DNA of 64,000 nt from Syncephalastrum monosporum B8922 (Eukaryota; Mucoromycota; Mucoromycetes; Mucorales; Syncephalastraceae), in NCBI GenBank assembly GCA_000697355.1, contig JNEN01001256.1:1-64000 (forward strand), in the 5' to 3' direction. Of the stretch, positions 47,983 through 57,395 are shown piece by piece; within the stretch, counting starts at the first letter, position 1; every line of letters begins with the position of its first letter. The position numbers were made by a program, and so were the translations under genes. Below the pieces are notes generated by a model, which worked only from the letters and a program-made list of their open reading frames with translations, ran no database searches and was not told the DNA's origin.

Positions 47983-48337
47983 CTACACAGGAATCATCGC
48001 TTTGAATGCTGCCGCATAAATAAGATGCTTGTATAAAATAAGGAACACACGCTTGAACATGATATTCCCAATCGATGCCTCGTTATATGGCGTGATGACG
48101 TCCTTGGTCTCGGTGACCAGTACTGGTTACGTTCAACCATGAGAAATAATGAGATACACATACTTGGCTGCAAAGACGTTGAAAAAACGGATGCTGTAAG
48201 TTTTTTCCTGGTGTGCTTCTTTTAGAACTGTATGCTATTTTTGCGCGTCACATACGACAAGTAAGGAAGAACGTCCAGTTTTGTGCCATGTGAAAGTTGG
48301 GGGAGATGGTATCAAATTCGAGAAATGCATGGAGACG
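47983..48337 (-). pseudogene. orphan spliced reading frame without a visible start
   Basis: Three segments on the minus strand (48337-48256, 48193-48164, 48122-47983), each bordered by proper GTATGT donors and YAG acceptors, add up to 252 nt, an exact multiple of three. They form a continuous open frame of 83 residues ending in TAG at 47983. It reads 'HAFLEFDTISPNFHMAQNWTFF' in part, then 'LVTETKDVITPYNEASIGN' and a hydrophobic C-terminus. No ATG-bearing first exon was found upstream before the casein kinase gene, and no family was recognised. It could be the 3' part of a broken or degenerate gene, an unidentified gene whose first exon was missed, or chance. An alternative frame, 47975-47763, also looks protein-like but does not join in phase. 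Confidence 0.3.
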
Positions 48338-48628
48338 CTAGTTCACAGAGGCATTGGAAATGAATGAGCGAAATAGGACGTTTGTGTGGGTGAGAAAAAG
48401 CAGCAGCAAAAAAAGATGACAACGAAAGTTAGAAAGAAGCGATTTGAATGGTGCGAGTGAAAAAAAAAAGCTGAGGCAAGGTGTTGTAGTGCGAGTGGTT
48501 GGCTCAATCAGCGGGCCCCCAAGCGCACATTCTATCGATGATATGATAATATTATACGCTGACCCCCAGTCAACTTCACTGGCGAGAAAAAAAAAAAGAA
48601 AAAGAAAAAGGCGCTTCGTCTTTTAAGA

Positions 48629-48641
48629 CCCCCCCCCCCCC
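48629..48641. repeat. poly-C homopolymer upstream of casein kinase I
   Basis: Run of about 13 C, roughly 70-80 bp before the ATG at 48712. Confidence 0.9.
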
Positions 48642-48711
48642 GTTCCTTCGTTCGACCCCATCTCTTACTTTTTACTTTTAACACTTTTTTTCTATTGTGC
48701 CTCACCTGGTC

Positions 48712-50895
48712 ATGTCGTTGGAAGGTCGAGACATAATCATCGGCGGCAAGTATAAGCTTGGCAGGAAGATCGGCGCCGGTTCCTTTGGTGAAATCTACTT
48801 GGGTAAGTCCATCCACTTTTGATTCATCGATCGCTCTGCCATCCCCTTCACCATCTGGTTCTGCTTTGTTATTTTTATTTTCATTCATCCGTCATCACAT
48901 TCTTTTGCACTCCATCCTCAATGCCACTTGATTGTGCGTCCATCTAAGCCGTATGTCTTTTTTTATTGTAATGATAGGGTCGAATATTACGAATGGAGAG
49001 GATATTGCGATCAAGTTAGAAAGCGTCCGTGCGGCGCATCCACAGCTGGAGTATGAAGCTCGAGTATACAAGACACTGGCAGGAGGAGTGGGCATCCCCT
49101 TTGTCAGGTGGTATGGCAAAGAGGGTGATTACAACGTCTTTGTTATGGACCTCCTCGGCCCCTCGATGGAGGACCTTTTCAATTATTGCAAACGCCGCTT
49201 TTCTCTCAAGACTGTCCTTCTTCTTGCCGATCAGTTGGTAAGTCATCCCGTGTCACCGCTATGGATCTAAGATCTATCTGTCTATTCCTCCAGTTATCGC
49301 GTGTCGAATACGTCCACTCCAAAGGTATATCTAGAACCCAATCGATAAAGTACAGGGCACTCACTTTACAAAAGGATTCATCCATCGTGATATCAAACCT
49401 GATAACTTTTTGATGGGTATCGGCAAAAGAGGCAACCAGGTCAACATGATCGACTTTGGTTTGGCGAAACGCTTCCGAGACCCACGCACCAACGTACATA
49501 TACCCTACCGAGAGAACAAGAATTTGACTGGTACGCCACGCTATGCGAGCGTTAACACACATTTGGGCATAGGCAAGTATCAATTTCAGTATTCTTACGT
49601 GTTTCATATGACGGTATCAGACTGTGCGGCTAAACCTCGTTTTTTGTATAATCCCATCTTATTCAGAACAATCACGACGAGATGATCTCGAGTCGCTGGG
49701 CTACATCCTCGTCTACTTCTGCCGTGGCCAATTGCCCTGGCAGGGCATCCGTGCAAGGACCAAGAAGGAAAAATACGACAAAATTATGGAAAAGAAGATG
49801 ACAACCCCCTCGGACGTATTGTGCCGCGGGCTCCACCAGGAATTCGCAATATACCTGAACTATGTCCGCTCACTACGATTTGACGATAAGCCCGATTATT
49901 CCTACTTGCGTAAACTTTTCCGCGATCTCTTTGTTCGGGAAGGTTTCCAGTACGACTATGTCTTTGATTGGACTGTCCGCAAAATGGTACGTTAGACCTA
50001 ATCTTTTTATAGTGTGGATGGACTCTCACTTAATCGGTGTTTTTGGTTCTATAGCAAGAAAAGAAGCTGGCCGATAGCCAGACGATGCGGATCGACCCGG
50101 CCTACAATGCATCCTCATCAGCAGCGCCCTATGACCCTGGCCTACCTGTGCAGCAGCGCCGCCCAATGATGACCAGCTCGGCCCTGCCCTCAGCGGGTGT
50201 CACACACCGCACGGCTGCCACGCCCTACCGCACTGACACAAAGTCGCCCGAGACCTCGAAACGGCTCGACGATGTCATGCTTCAGTACCAGCAGCAGCAA
50301 AAGATGCTCCAGAATCAGGCCCAGTACCAGCACCCGGCACACGTCTTGCAACAAACCCCGCAAGACCATGGTTACCTGCCAAACCCTGCATACGCTGGTA
50401 CGAGTGGCGGCAGAATGCTCGTGCGCGACACCCAAGGTGCTGGTAAGTTCGTTGCAACGAGCTCTTTTCGTTTATCGCTGACCTGTGTCTTGTTATTCAA
50501 CCTATAGTTCCTGCTGCCGGTACTCGCATGTAAGTTTATATTTGATAGCCTTTTTCTCGGTTGATACTCACCGCCGTCCTAGGATGCGGACGCCGTCGAA
50601 GGCTATCCATGGATCTCAAGCGCCAGGCACATCTGTGCCACCACTCGCAGCGCCCATTCCTCCTCCAGCTGCGCCTGCGCCGTACATGGATCCGGGCGTG
50701 GCCTTCCATAATGCGCCCCAGTATCCTCAAGAGGCAGGCGTGCCCATGGATTCGAGACCGACCCCAGCCGCGGCGGCAGCGGCGGCACAGCAACAGCAAC
50801 AAGCGCAGGGAGGCGATCGCAAGCCCATGAGTGGAGTACCTGCCAGCAAACCGTTACATTTCATGAACAGCACTCGACTCTACGACGACTTTTAA
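48712..50895 (+). CDS. casein kinase I (Hrr25/CK1 delta-epsilon type)
   Basis: Start at 48712. Several short introns interrupt the kinase domain; the spliced product is continuous. Motifs: Gly loop '[12 protein letters not shown]', Lys in 'DIAIKLE', '[14 protein letters not shown]' (CK1 hallmark), catalytic loop '[14 protein letters not shown]', DFG-like '[12 protein letters not shown]', then '[30 protein letters not shown]', including the CK1 'SIN'-like motif in place of APE. The C-terminal half is Gln/Pro/Ala-rich with several poly-Gln and poly-Ala stretches, and carries extra introns. Ser-Thr kinase acting in vesicle traffic, DNA repair, ribosome biogenesis and cell cycle in yeast (Hrr25). 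The tail of roughly 200 residues is not conserved and may localise the kinase. Which of the fungal paralogues this is cannot be fixed by eye. Confidence 0.95.
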
Positions 50896-51336
50896 TAATG
50901 CATAATTGCTTTTGTTCATCTTCTTTTTTTTTTTTCTTTTTCTCTCTATGACACCCCACACGCGCACACACTCTCACGCACTCACACTCACACTCACACT
51001 CACAGACAACGTACACGTACACGATCCACGCAAAGCAACACACGCACTCTTAACGCGCTCCTTTCCCCTGCATCCTGTTTGATGCTAATGATGGGTGGGC
51101 GAGTCTCGCACACTGTCCAATCCATTGACACACTCACTCACACATTCACTCACTCGCTCCACTCTCACGCACAAATAAAACATTGGCATGTCGGCATGCA
51201 ATGAAATTGAAAACCAAAAGGGGTTTAACGCGTGTTCGGGCAAGGCACGCGTTCCGCCCTCTCCGCCAGACCTCGCTTCACCCTGCCACGTCTGCCTTTC
51301 TTTCGTCTTTTCTTTGCGCTTAGCTTCGTACTATAA
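50896..51336. other. intergenic with CACACT-type repeat
   Basis: About 440 bp between two + strand genes. It holds a pyrimidine-rich 3' flank, a short CA/CACACT tandem array (about 50970-51005) and CACT-rich sequence to 51160. No gene seen. Confidence 0.6.
50980..51005. repeat. (CACACT)n short tandem repeat
   Basis: Four to five imperfect copies of a hexamer, following a CA/CG-rich tract. Confidence 0.85.
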
Positions 51337-52107
51337 ATGACAGTCAAGGAACTCTGGATCACACGGCACGGCTTCCGTGAAGATTGGGTGACTTCCACCC
51401 CGCATCTGCCGACGGGTCTGCCGAATGACCCGCCGCTGTCTGAATTGGGTCTCGAGCAAGCGGAGGAATTGAGCGTCTTTCTGCAAGACAAGGGAATCGA
51501 GCGGGTGTACTGCTCGCCCTTCTACCGCTGCTTGCAGACCGTGACGCCTTTCGTCAAGGCTTCAGGGACTCCCCTCTATATTGATTTCAGTATGAGGTAA
51601 GCGGGTCCGTACGCCGTGCTGTCCGTAGCCCATGCTTTCGTTTGTCTAACATGTTCGTCTAGTGAATGGTATGGCGCGGCCTATGACCGGTATCTGCCTC
51701 CTGCCCCCGTCTCGGAACTCAAGCAACATTTTCCGCACCTCAACACCGACCATACGTCGTCGATCCCCTGTCCCGAGGGGGTGGAGAGCGTCACCCGCTG
51801 CCACCAACGTGTGAAGGAAGGTTTGGATGTTTTGCTGGACAAGCTGGACAAGGAAGGCGTTCAGACTGTCTTGCTGGCTGGTCACGCCGCATCTGTCATT
51901 GCTGCGGTGCGTGTCCTGCTTGACGATGTTGAATATCCCGTCCGATGCGGTACCGCCAGCGTGTCCAAGCTTGTCCGCAAAGAGGACGGTTCCTGGGAAC
52001 TCACAGTGAACGGTGATGCGTCCCACCTCAAGAAAGGCGAGCAGCGTTCCTGGATGTTTTCTGGTGATGTCCCTGACTATGAGAAAAACAAAAAGGTCGC
52101 CAACTAG
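51337..52107 (+). CDS. histidine-phosphatase-superfamily protein (tau55/UBASH3-like)
   Basis: Two exons (51337-51596, 51663-52107) give 234 aa. Phosphoglycerate-mutase/histidine-phosphatase fold: 'ITRHGFREDW' (catalytic RHG), 'LSELGLEQAEELSVFL', 'VYCSPFYRCLQTV' (second catalytic Arg), 'CPEGVESV' (acidic residue), and 'VLLAGHAASVIA' (second catalytic His). All core catalytic residues are present. The C-terminal part contains 'VRCGTASVSKLVRKEDGSW', similar to fungal TFIIIC tau55-type proteins and UBASH3/TIGAR-like phosphatases. The family spans small-molecule and protein phosphatases; a role in transcription (TFIIIC) is possible but not shown. It converges on SDHAF3 (207 bp). Confidence 0.88.
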
Positions 52108-52314
52108 AATACTGTATACGGTTCTTGGACAACATCATTGTAATTGTATCCATCGCAAACTCAAGAAAGACGGACGTCTGTATCTTCTATCTTGCTGATA
52201 TCATATTGTTTAATCACAAGGTCGATTGGACTGTACAGGTGTGGTTGGAGAGAGGTGGAATGGGGGGCGGTAGTAAGTGACAGGGTTTCTCGGTGGTTGG
52301 AAAGGAACAGAGGA

Positions 52315-52757
52315 TCACTGCATTGCCTTTTTGAGCTCGTTTCGTAGCTCGTAGAGTTGACCGATCTGCTCGTCGCTCAGCTTTTCCAACTTCTCGGACG
52401 ACAACTTCCTGCCCCAGCCGTCTGCAGGATTGTTGAAGCTGCGCACCAACGGGTCGTCCTTGGGAGCAACACTGTCCTCCGAGGGGGCTGTTTGCTTCTG
52501 AATGGTTTCCAGGTAACTGAGAATAGATGAGAACCATGGTATTCTCTCCATTTTTCTACTTACCCTTGCCATTCAGAGATAAAGCCGACAATGTGAGCAG
52601 GATTGTCAATTTTCTGATGTCGTCTAAATTCCGACTTCACATAGTCATCGCCCATAGACCGCATCGCAGCGGGCAAGCAGCGATGAGCACGAAGAATATG
52701 ACGATAGAGGGTTAGAGGAGCAAGCAGGACTTTGGTTTCCCGGGGCGTGCGAGGCAT
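52315..52757 (-). CDS. SDHAF3: succinate dehydrogenase assembly factor 3 (ACN9/SDHAF3, LYR protein)
   Basis: Two exons (52757-52564, 52516-52315) give 131 aa. The ATG at 52757 was chosen because the sequence upstream within the same frame belongs to the tRNA-like element. LYR motif at residues 17-19 ('[12 protein letters not shown]'), then '[20 protein letters not shown]', and, across the intron, '[21 protein letters not shown]', the characteristic ACN9/SDHAF3 blocks. The C-terminus ends with '[19 protein letters not shown]'. SDHAF3/Acn9 sits in the mitochondrial matrix and protects the iron-sulphur subunit of succinate dehydrogenase during assembly; in yeast it is needed for growth on acetate. 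Convergent with the histidine-phosphatase gene. Confidence 0.95.
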
Positions 52758-52789
52758 ACTGTAAAGAGGTGTGTCAGCACAGACGCTAG

Positions 52790-52853
52790 GCCAGGGGGAA
52801 ATTCGAACCACCGACATTATGCGTTTGCATCCAAGCCACTATGCCATATTAAC
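52790..52853 (-). pseudogene. degenerate tRNA-like element (possible tRNA-Met relic)
   Basis: On the minus strand there is a good box A (TGGCATAGTGG, 52846-52836) with a D-arm that pairs perfectly (GCAT/ATGC, GG in the loop), and a good box B (GGTTCGAATTT, about 52809-52799). Between them only 26 nt remain, too short for a normal anticodon arm and variable loop; a CAT lies in the would-be loop. The T-arm and acceptor pair poorly. It sits 33 bp upstream of the SDHAF3 ATG, in the same orientation. It is not a functional tRNA by eye. Confidence 0.45.
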
Positions 52854-53226
52854 CTGATCGTCATGGTTACTCGTTGTAACTCGACATTGATTTGAAACTA
52901 TCCGTAGATCAAAAGGTAAGGGTCAAGTTTTCTATCTCTTGGCTACGTTCACAGCTATTGCGGATATTGTACATATGATATGTATTACATATGACATGTA
53001 TGGAGCGTGAAGGAACTATTGGCTAGTTTATACGCACATTATACCTGGACATGTGACGAGTCAAGGAAGTATCTATAGCACACATGCAAATCAATTGGTT
53101 TTATCACCGTAGAATGCGTATTCGCAAATGGTATCATGTTCTGGCTTGAGGCGGTTGAATGGAATGAGGTGCAATGCGCCCGCCCAAATTATTTTTTCTT
53201 TTTTTTTTGCATCTTTATTACCAAGT
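52854..53226. promoter_or_regulatory. divergent promoter region, SDHAF3/SMAP-protein gene
   Basis: AT-rich spacer upstream of both genes, with a T-run at 53199-53207 before the SMAP start. No other gene seen. Confidence 0.45.
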
Positions 53227-53968
53227 ATGGGGAAAAAGGAGAAAAAGTCTATTGAGGAATCAACCGCTGTCGATCTGAAGAAGGTACGCTCAACCCGCTT
53301 TGTAATCGGCGTCGATCTGATCCAGCAGGTTTTTTTAGAAGGCCAAGAAGGAGAAGAAGGAGGAGGGTACGTGAGAGATCAAGTCGCTTTATGAGTTCGA
53401 TCTGAATTGCATGACAGGGAAGAAGCGAAAGCGTGAGGGCAGCGACGAGGGCACCCAAAAGAAGAAGGAAAAGAAGAGCAAGGACAGTAAAGAAAAGAAG
53501 GATAAGAAGAACAAGCGCAAGCATGCGTGCGAAGACGCAAACGACAAAACTGCTGCTCCTGCTCCTGCTCCTGCTGTAGAAGAGAAGGAATCAAAACAAG
53601 TCGAAACACCAAAGAAGCAAGCTCTGCCGGCGACCATCCAGAAAGTGCACGAGACACCAAAGAAAAAGCAAGAACAGCCCAAGAAAGAAGAAGAGCAGAA
53701 CCAAGGCGGATGGAACAATTGGTCGAAAGCGACCTTCGGAGGCGACACGTCCAAGCAGGATAAATTCATGCGTCTCCTCGGTGCCAAAAAGGGTGGCAGC
53801 AAAGACAGTGGCAGCAGCACCGCAGAACCCAAGAAGTCATTGTATGGGTCACTCAAGAGTGCGATTGACGAGGACGAGAACCAGCGGATTACGCACGACC
53901 TTGAAAAACAGTTCCGGAGTGGTATCCACTTCAGACAGTCTAATCGTCGCGGTGGTCTGGGTAGCTAA
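53227..53968 (+). CDS. lysine-rich SMAP-domain (small acidic protein family) nuclear protein
   Basis: Three exons (53227-53283, 53339-53366, 53418-53968) give 211 aa; both phase joins keep the lysine-rich frame. N-terminal two-thirds are highly charged, with long Lys/Glu runs and an Ala-Pro-rich patch, suggesting a nucleolar or coiled region. The C-terminus holds a SMAP-type block, 'NNWSKATFGGDTSKQDKFMRLLGAKK', then 'YGSLKSAIDEDENQRITHDLEKQF' and a Gly-Arg-rich end. SMAP-domain proteins are poorly characterised, often nuclear. Exon 2 is only 28 nt and could be mis-set, but removing it costs no stop codon. Confidence 0.8.
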
Positions 53969-54115
53969 AGTTGATGAAGCTTTGCATTGACACTTCTGTG
54001 ATGTATATTCCATATATACTCGTTCTCGTCCTCACATTGCATAACAGTCAAACATATCCTCCTTCAGCATTCTTTTTGCACAAACACTTTTTTATATATT
54101 TATTGAATGCAGCAT

Positions 54116-55160
54116 TTAGGCGGTCTTGGCAAGGTCTAATGGAGATAAGAGCATGAGTCACCCGAATTCCTTACAACACTGTTAGACTTACTCTCGACAT
54201 CAGCAACAGCCTGGTCGAGGATCTGCTTCTGGATAGTAGGGTCCTGAAGGTCCTTGTTGATCTTCTCAATCAGGTAGGCAGCGAGCTGCTTCTGCTCACG
54301 CTCACGGAGGTTGGTCTCGTGGCGGACCCACGAATCAAGAGTGCTCTTGACTTCGGCAGCAACGGCAACCTGCTGCTTCAGCTCGAAAGCCTCGGCCTCG
54401 ATCTGAGCCGTCTCGCGCGACAGAGCAAACAGGGTCTGGGTGACATCGACGAGATCCTTCATTTGTCCAACCTCGTTGATGCGCTCCTGCACAGCCGTCG
54501 TGTGGTCGGCACGAGCCTGGTTCAAGACGCTCTTGATGCGCTACAAACGGAAACAGTGGCTTAATACCATAGAATTGTATAGATAATAGGGGTGCATGAC
54601 GTACGTTGATATGCTCGTTGGCCATGTTGCTGTAGGGCTCACGGAGGTATTTGAGCAAGACGCCGAGAAGACCGACCGAGGCAATGAGGACGAGCGACTC
54701 CTCGTTGAAGATGTAGATCTCCTTGGCAACCAGAGCCGTCGCAACACCGGTACCAGCCGTCAGGTAACCGACCTTGGCGGCAAGCGAATCACCAGGAAGT
54801 TGGTCGAGGATCGATGCCTTTTGGGCTGTTTGTGAAGAGTTAAAAGCACATGTCAATGAACACGAAAGATGACAGCCTGAAGGGTGGCGTTTCAAGCGCG
54901 TTTCTTACCGGGAGCCTCACTGCTGTACTTGCGCAGACTGTGTTACGGGAAATGAGTAAAGCATTCGGCTACGACACAATGTTTCGTTATACACTCACGC
55001 GGCGATGGTGGCGGGCTGGCGCGAGGCAGCGAGAACGGCAGCCGGGCGAACAGCGGCAGCTGAGCCAATTCGAGAATTCAAAGGTGTAAGTATAATGTAC
55101 ATTAATCATAGTTTTTAGTCGTCTACCTGCGGCACCCTTGGTCAACAAACGGAAGGCCAT
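54116..55160 (-). CDS. ATP4: mitochondrial F1Fo ATP synthase subunit 4 (subunit b)
   Basis: Six-exon minus-strand gene, start 55160. First exon 'MAFRLLTKGAA' begins an Arg/Ala-rich mitochondrial presequence continued in exons 2-3 ('AAAVRPAAVLAASRQPATIAA', 'LRKYSSEAP'). The membrane part reads 'LPGDSLAAKVGYLTAGTGVATALVAKEIYIFNEES', then 'LVLIASVGLLGVLLKYLREPYSNM', the two-span hairpin of subunit b. A long peripheral-stalk helix follows ('NQARADHTTAVQERINEV', 'LFALSRETAQIEAEAFELKQQ') and ends, after a last intron, with 'ADVENLAKTA'. Subunit 4 anchors the peripheral stalk that holds F1 against Fo. Convergent with the SMAP gene (147 bp). Confidence 0.95.
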
Positions 55161-55791
55161 GGTCTGTGAATGGGCGATTGAAGGTCAAAAGAGGCAAAAG
55201 GAGAGAGGAGAAGGGATTGTCGAATTGGGACAAAGACTTACAGTCGAATATGAAGAACAAGCCTGAAATAAGACCCTGCGACAGACCTAATTCTCAACTC
55301 CAGGGGTCACGTCATTCGCCTCCTAAAAAAAAACAACAAAAATTGCACTTGTATTCCTTCCCCACCTTGCCAGCTGGACTCTTTCTCCTGCCTCTCTAAA
55401 CCGTCCGTGGTGCCAGAACTAGGGCTTGTATCAGCTGTGATCAAATCTCATTGTTATGCTTCATCTGGGCACTTCATTTGGGCACAGTGCCGATCGTAGT
55501 CTGTGAGCTGCTTACTGCTATCTGATCTAAACGTTTTCAATACACCATTAGCATACCTGCTACCTACTCTAATCAACGCATCCATGTGTGTGAGTCAGCT
55601 ATTATTCGACGAGTTGATATATAAAATATACCCGCACTCTGTTTACTGTGAATTTTCAATTTGTGCAAAGTGCAGCACGTTCCCCGTCTGAGATCTGCAA
55701 AATCGAATAAAGAAGTGATTTTGAAGGTCTCTGCTAATCGTAACTTGCGAGGGAAAAACTTGATATTATTAAAGTGGAATATTTTATCGAT
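55161..55791. other. intergenic between ATP4 start and MPP6 stop
   Basis: About 630 bp with both neighbours on the minus strand; it contains the ATP4 promoter. Open frames here are short and unremarkable. Confidence 0.5.
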
Positions 55792-56500
55792 CTATTCCGG
55801 CTTGATGAAGCCCCTCCGAGTCGGCTGTGGTAAGTTTCTGCTACTTTTTGGCTTGTTTTGTTCGAATTTCTGTTTCTTTGATGGTAACGAAGAAGCCCCC
55901 GCTGTTGATGATGAAGACGACGCGTGCGGGTGTTTGGCACTCTTTCCCTTATCACCAGGAGTTTTACGTTTTTTGCTGAGCTCTCTTAAGCTCTTTGCTG
56001 GTTTCTCTTCGTCGACGGCCTGTTGCTCATCCCCAAACTCTGTCTGTGGCTTCACCGGCTGTATGACAGTGAGCGTTGATAGAGTCAATCGTCTTTTTGA
56101 GCTTACCTTGTTAAAATCTTGGAAAGACGTCCGACCCGGTACACTTGGGTTGAAGGCCAAGAAGCTCGGCTGGTGCTCGACTTGAAGCTTTCTACATGGT
56201 GGATATCCGTATGTCAGCCATATAACGAGGTTCTACCCGCACTGTCCGTTGAGGAGTAGCAACTTACGGCTTGGATATCTCTGCTGTGTCGTAATCGATG
56301 TACCATTCTGCCTCCGATATGATCCGTTTGCGTTCTTTCTCGAGTTCCTTTAACTTCTCTTTTTCAATCGATCGTTGCATGAACTAACATAGATCTTTCC
56401 GTCAGCGGTGCTTTGCGGACTATCTCACACTTTCATATACCTTCATCTCCATAAGCCTGCTGGATGGTCCTTTCTTGTCTCCTGATTTTGTTTGTGCCAT
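55792..56500 (-). CDS. MPP6: M-phase phosphoprotein 6 / exosome cofactor Mpp6
   Basis: Four-exon minus-strand gene, start 56500. Exon 1 ends 'SSRLMEMK', exon 2 begins 'FMQRSIEKEKLKEL'; spliced together this restores 'SSRLMEMKFMQR', the signature N-terminal block of MPHOSPH6/Mpp6. Further conserved parts are 'SEAEWYIDYDTAEISKP' and, after a third junction, 'HQPSFLAFNPSVPGRTSFQDFN'. The C-terminal exon is disordered and Lys/Ser-rich. Mpp6 binds the nuclear RNA exosome through Rrp6/Rrp40 and helps recruit Mtr4. It lies downstream of the small mitochondrial gene, same strand. Confidence 0.9.
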
Positions 56501-57131
56501 GCTGGAATCGATTGAGTTGGGAACGAGAAAAAAAAAATACGTGGTAAAAAAAGTTGCAGGATTTTGAGTGACGGCTTCAAAACCAGCTGCGCGCCCATTT
56601 CATGAACAAAGCTCTCGGCGTGCCTCAAATCAAGTGGGTCGTCAACGTGGGCAATTCCACCCCCCCTCCCTGACGACGAGAACTAAGAATATATCTCACT
56701 TTCTAAGACGGAAATAGTGTCTTACTTAACCTAAAAAAATATTTGAATATACTATGTGTGTCAATGATTCTTTAGAGAGCTGACAGTTTTACTACATCAC
56801 GCGATGGGGAGATACCTTAGCTCTTTTTATCTCGCCCTACTCTACTACCATAAGTGTCCGGTACTAAATTCATAATAATAAAGAGCCAGAGTCTTTATAT
56901 ACAGATATGTATATAAACACTTAAAAAACTTGAAGTTGTATGTGCTTATATTTAAAAGCTTTGGAATTACACGTGGAAGAGGTATCATTTACAATCATAG
57001 GAAAACAAATCAGAAACGAAATTTGGAGTGAGCTAAAGGCGGGGAGTTATGTTTGGCAGGGCAATGCGGCTAGAAAGGTTTGGCTTATGTACACAGGAAG
57101 AAAAGAAAATAAGGAATTAGATTATGTAGCT
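56501..57131. other. intergenic, AT-rich
   Basis: 630 bp; no supported gene. The MPP6 promoter lies at the low-coordinate end. Confidence 0.5.
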
Positions 57132-57395
57132 TTACTCGTCAAAGACGATGTTGACAACAGGGCTAAAAGCCTCCTGGCTGGAAACGACCGTAGCGTTGTC
57201 GGGGATGTAGATGGTCGTGCTAGTCAAGGGGGCCACTTGGTGGTGTTCGTGCTCAACATGGGTCGAGGCGTTCTCGGTTGAGACCCACTGAGCGCCGGTG
57301 GTGTACATTAAACGGGCCGGCGCGACAGTTGCAGGACGGGAGACTTTCAGGATGGCACGGATGGGAGCCACGGAGTTGATCATAGTAGACGACAT
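57132..57395 (-). CDS. small predicted mitochondrial protein (87 aa), unknown function
   Basis: Intronless, 87 aa. The first ~30 residues are Ser/Ala/Arg/Val-rich without acidic residues and end in 'APARLMYTT', a typical mitochondrial presequence with an Arg near the cleavage point. The mature part is short and acidic with a His-rich 'HVEHEHHQ' patch and a hydrophobic C-terminus ('AFSPVVNIVFDE'). Family not recognised. A TATA element ('TATATAAAGG' on the coding strand, about 57480-57471) lies ~76 bp upstream, suggesting regulated or strong expression. The His patch could bind metal, but this is speculative. Confidence 0.65.
   Translation of the reverse strand: MSSTMINSVAPIRAILKVSRPATVAPARLMYTTGAQWVSTENASTHVEHEHHQVAPLTSTTIYIPDNATVVSSQEAFSPVVNIVFDE

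Larger units (their letters stand above)
47493..48711. other. intergenic between SQT1 and casein kinase; holds an orphan spliced frame
   Basis: Divergent spacer of 1.2 kb. It contains poly-T/poly-A blocks, a run of about 13 C (48629-48641) close to the casein kinase start, and the orphan minus-strand frame described separately. No other supported gene. Confidence 0.5.
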
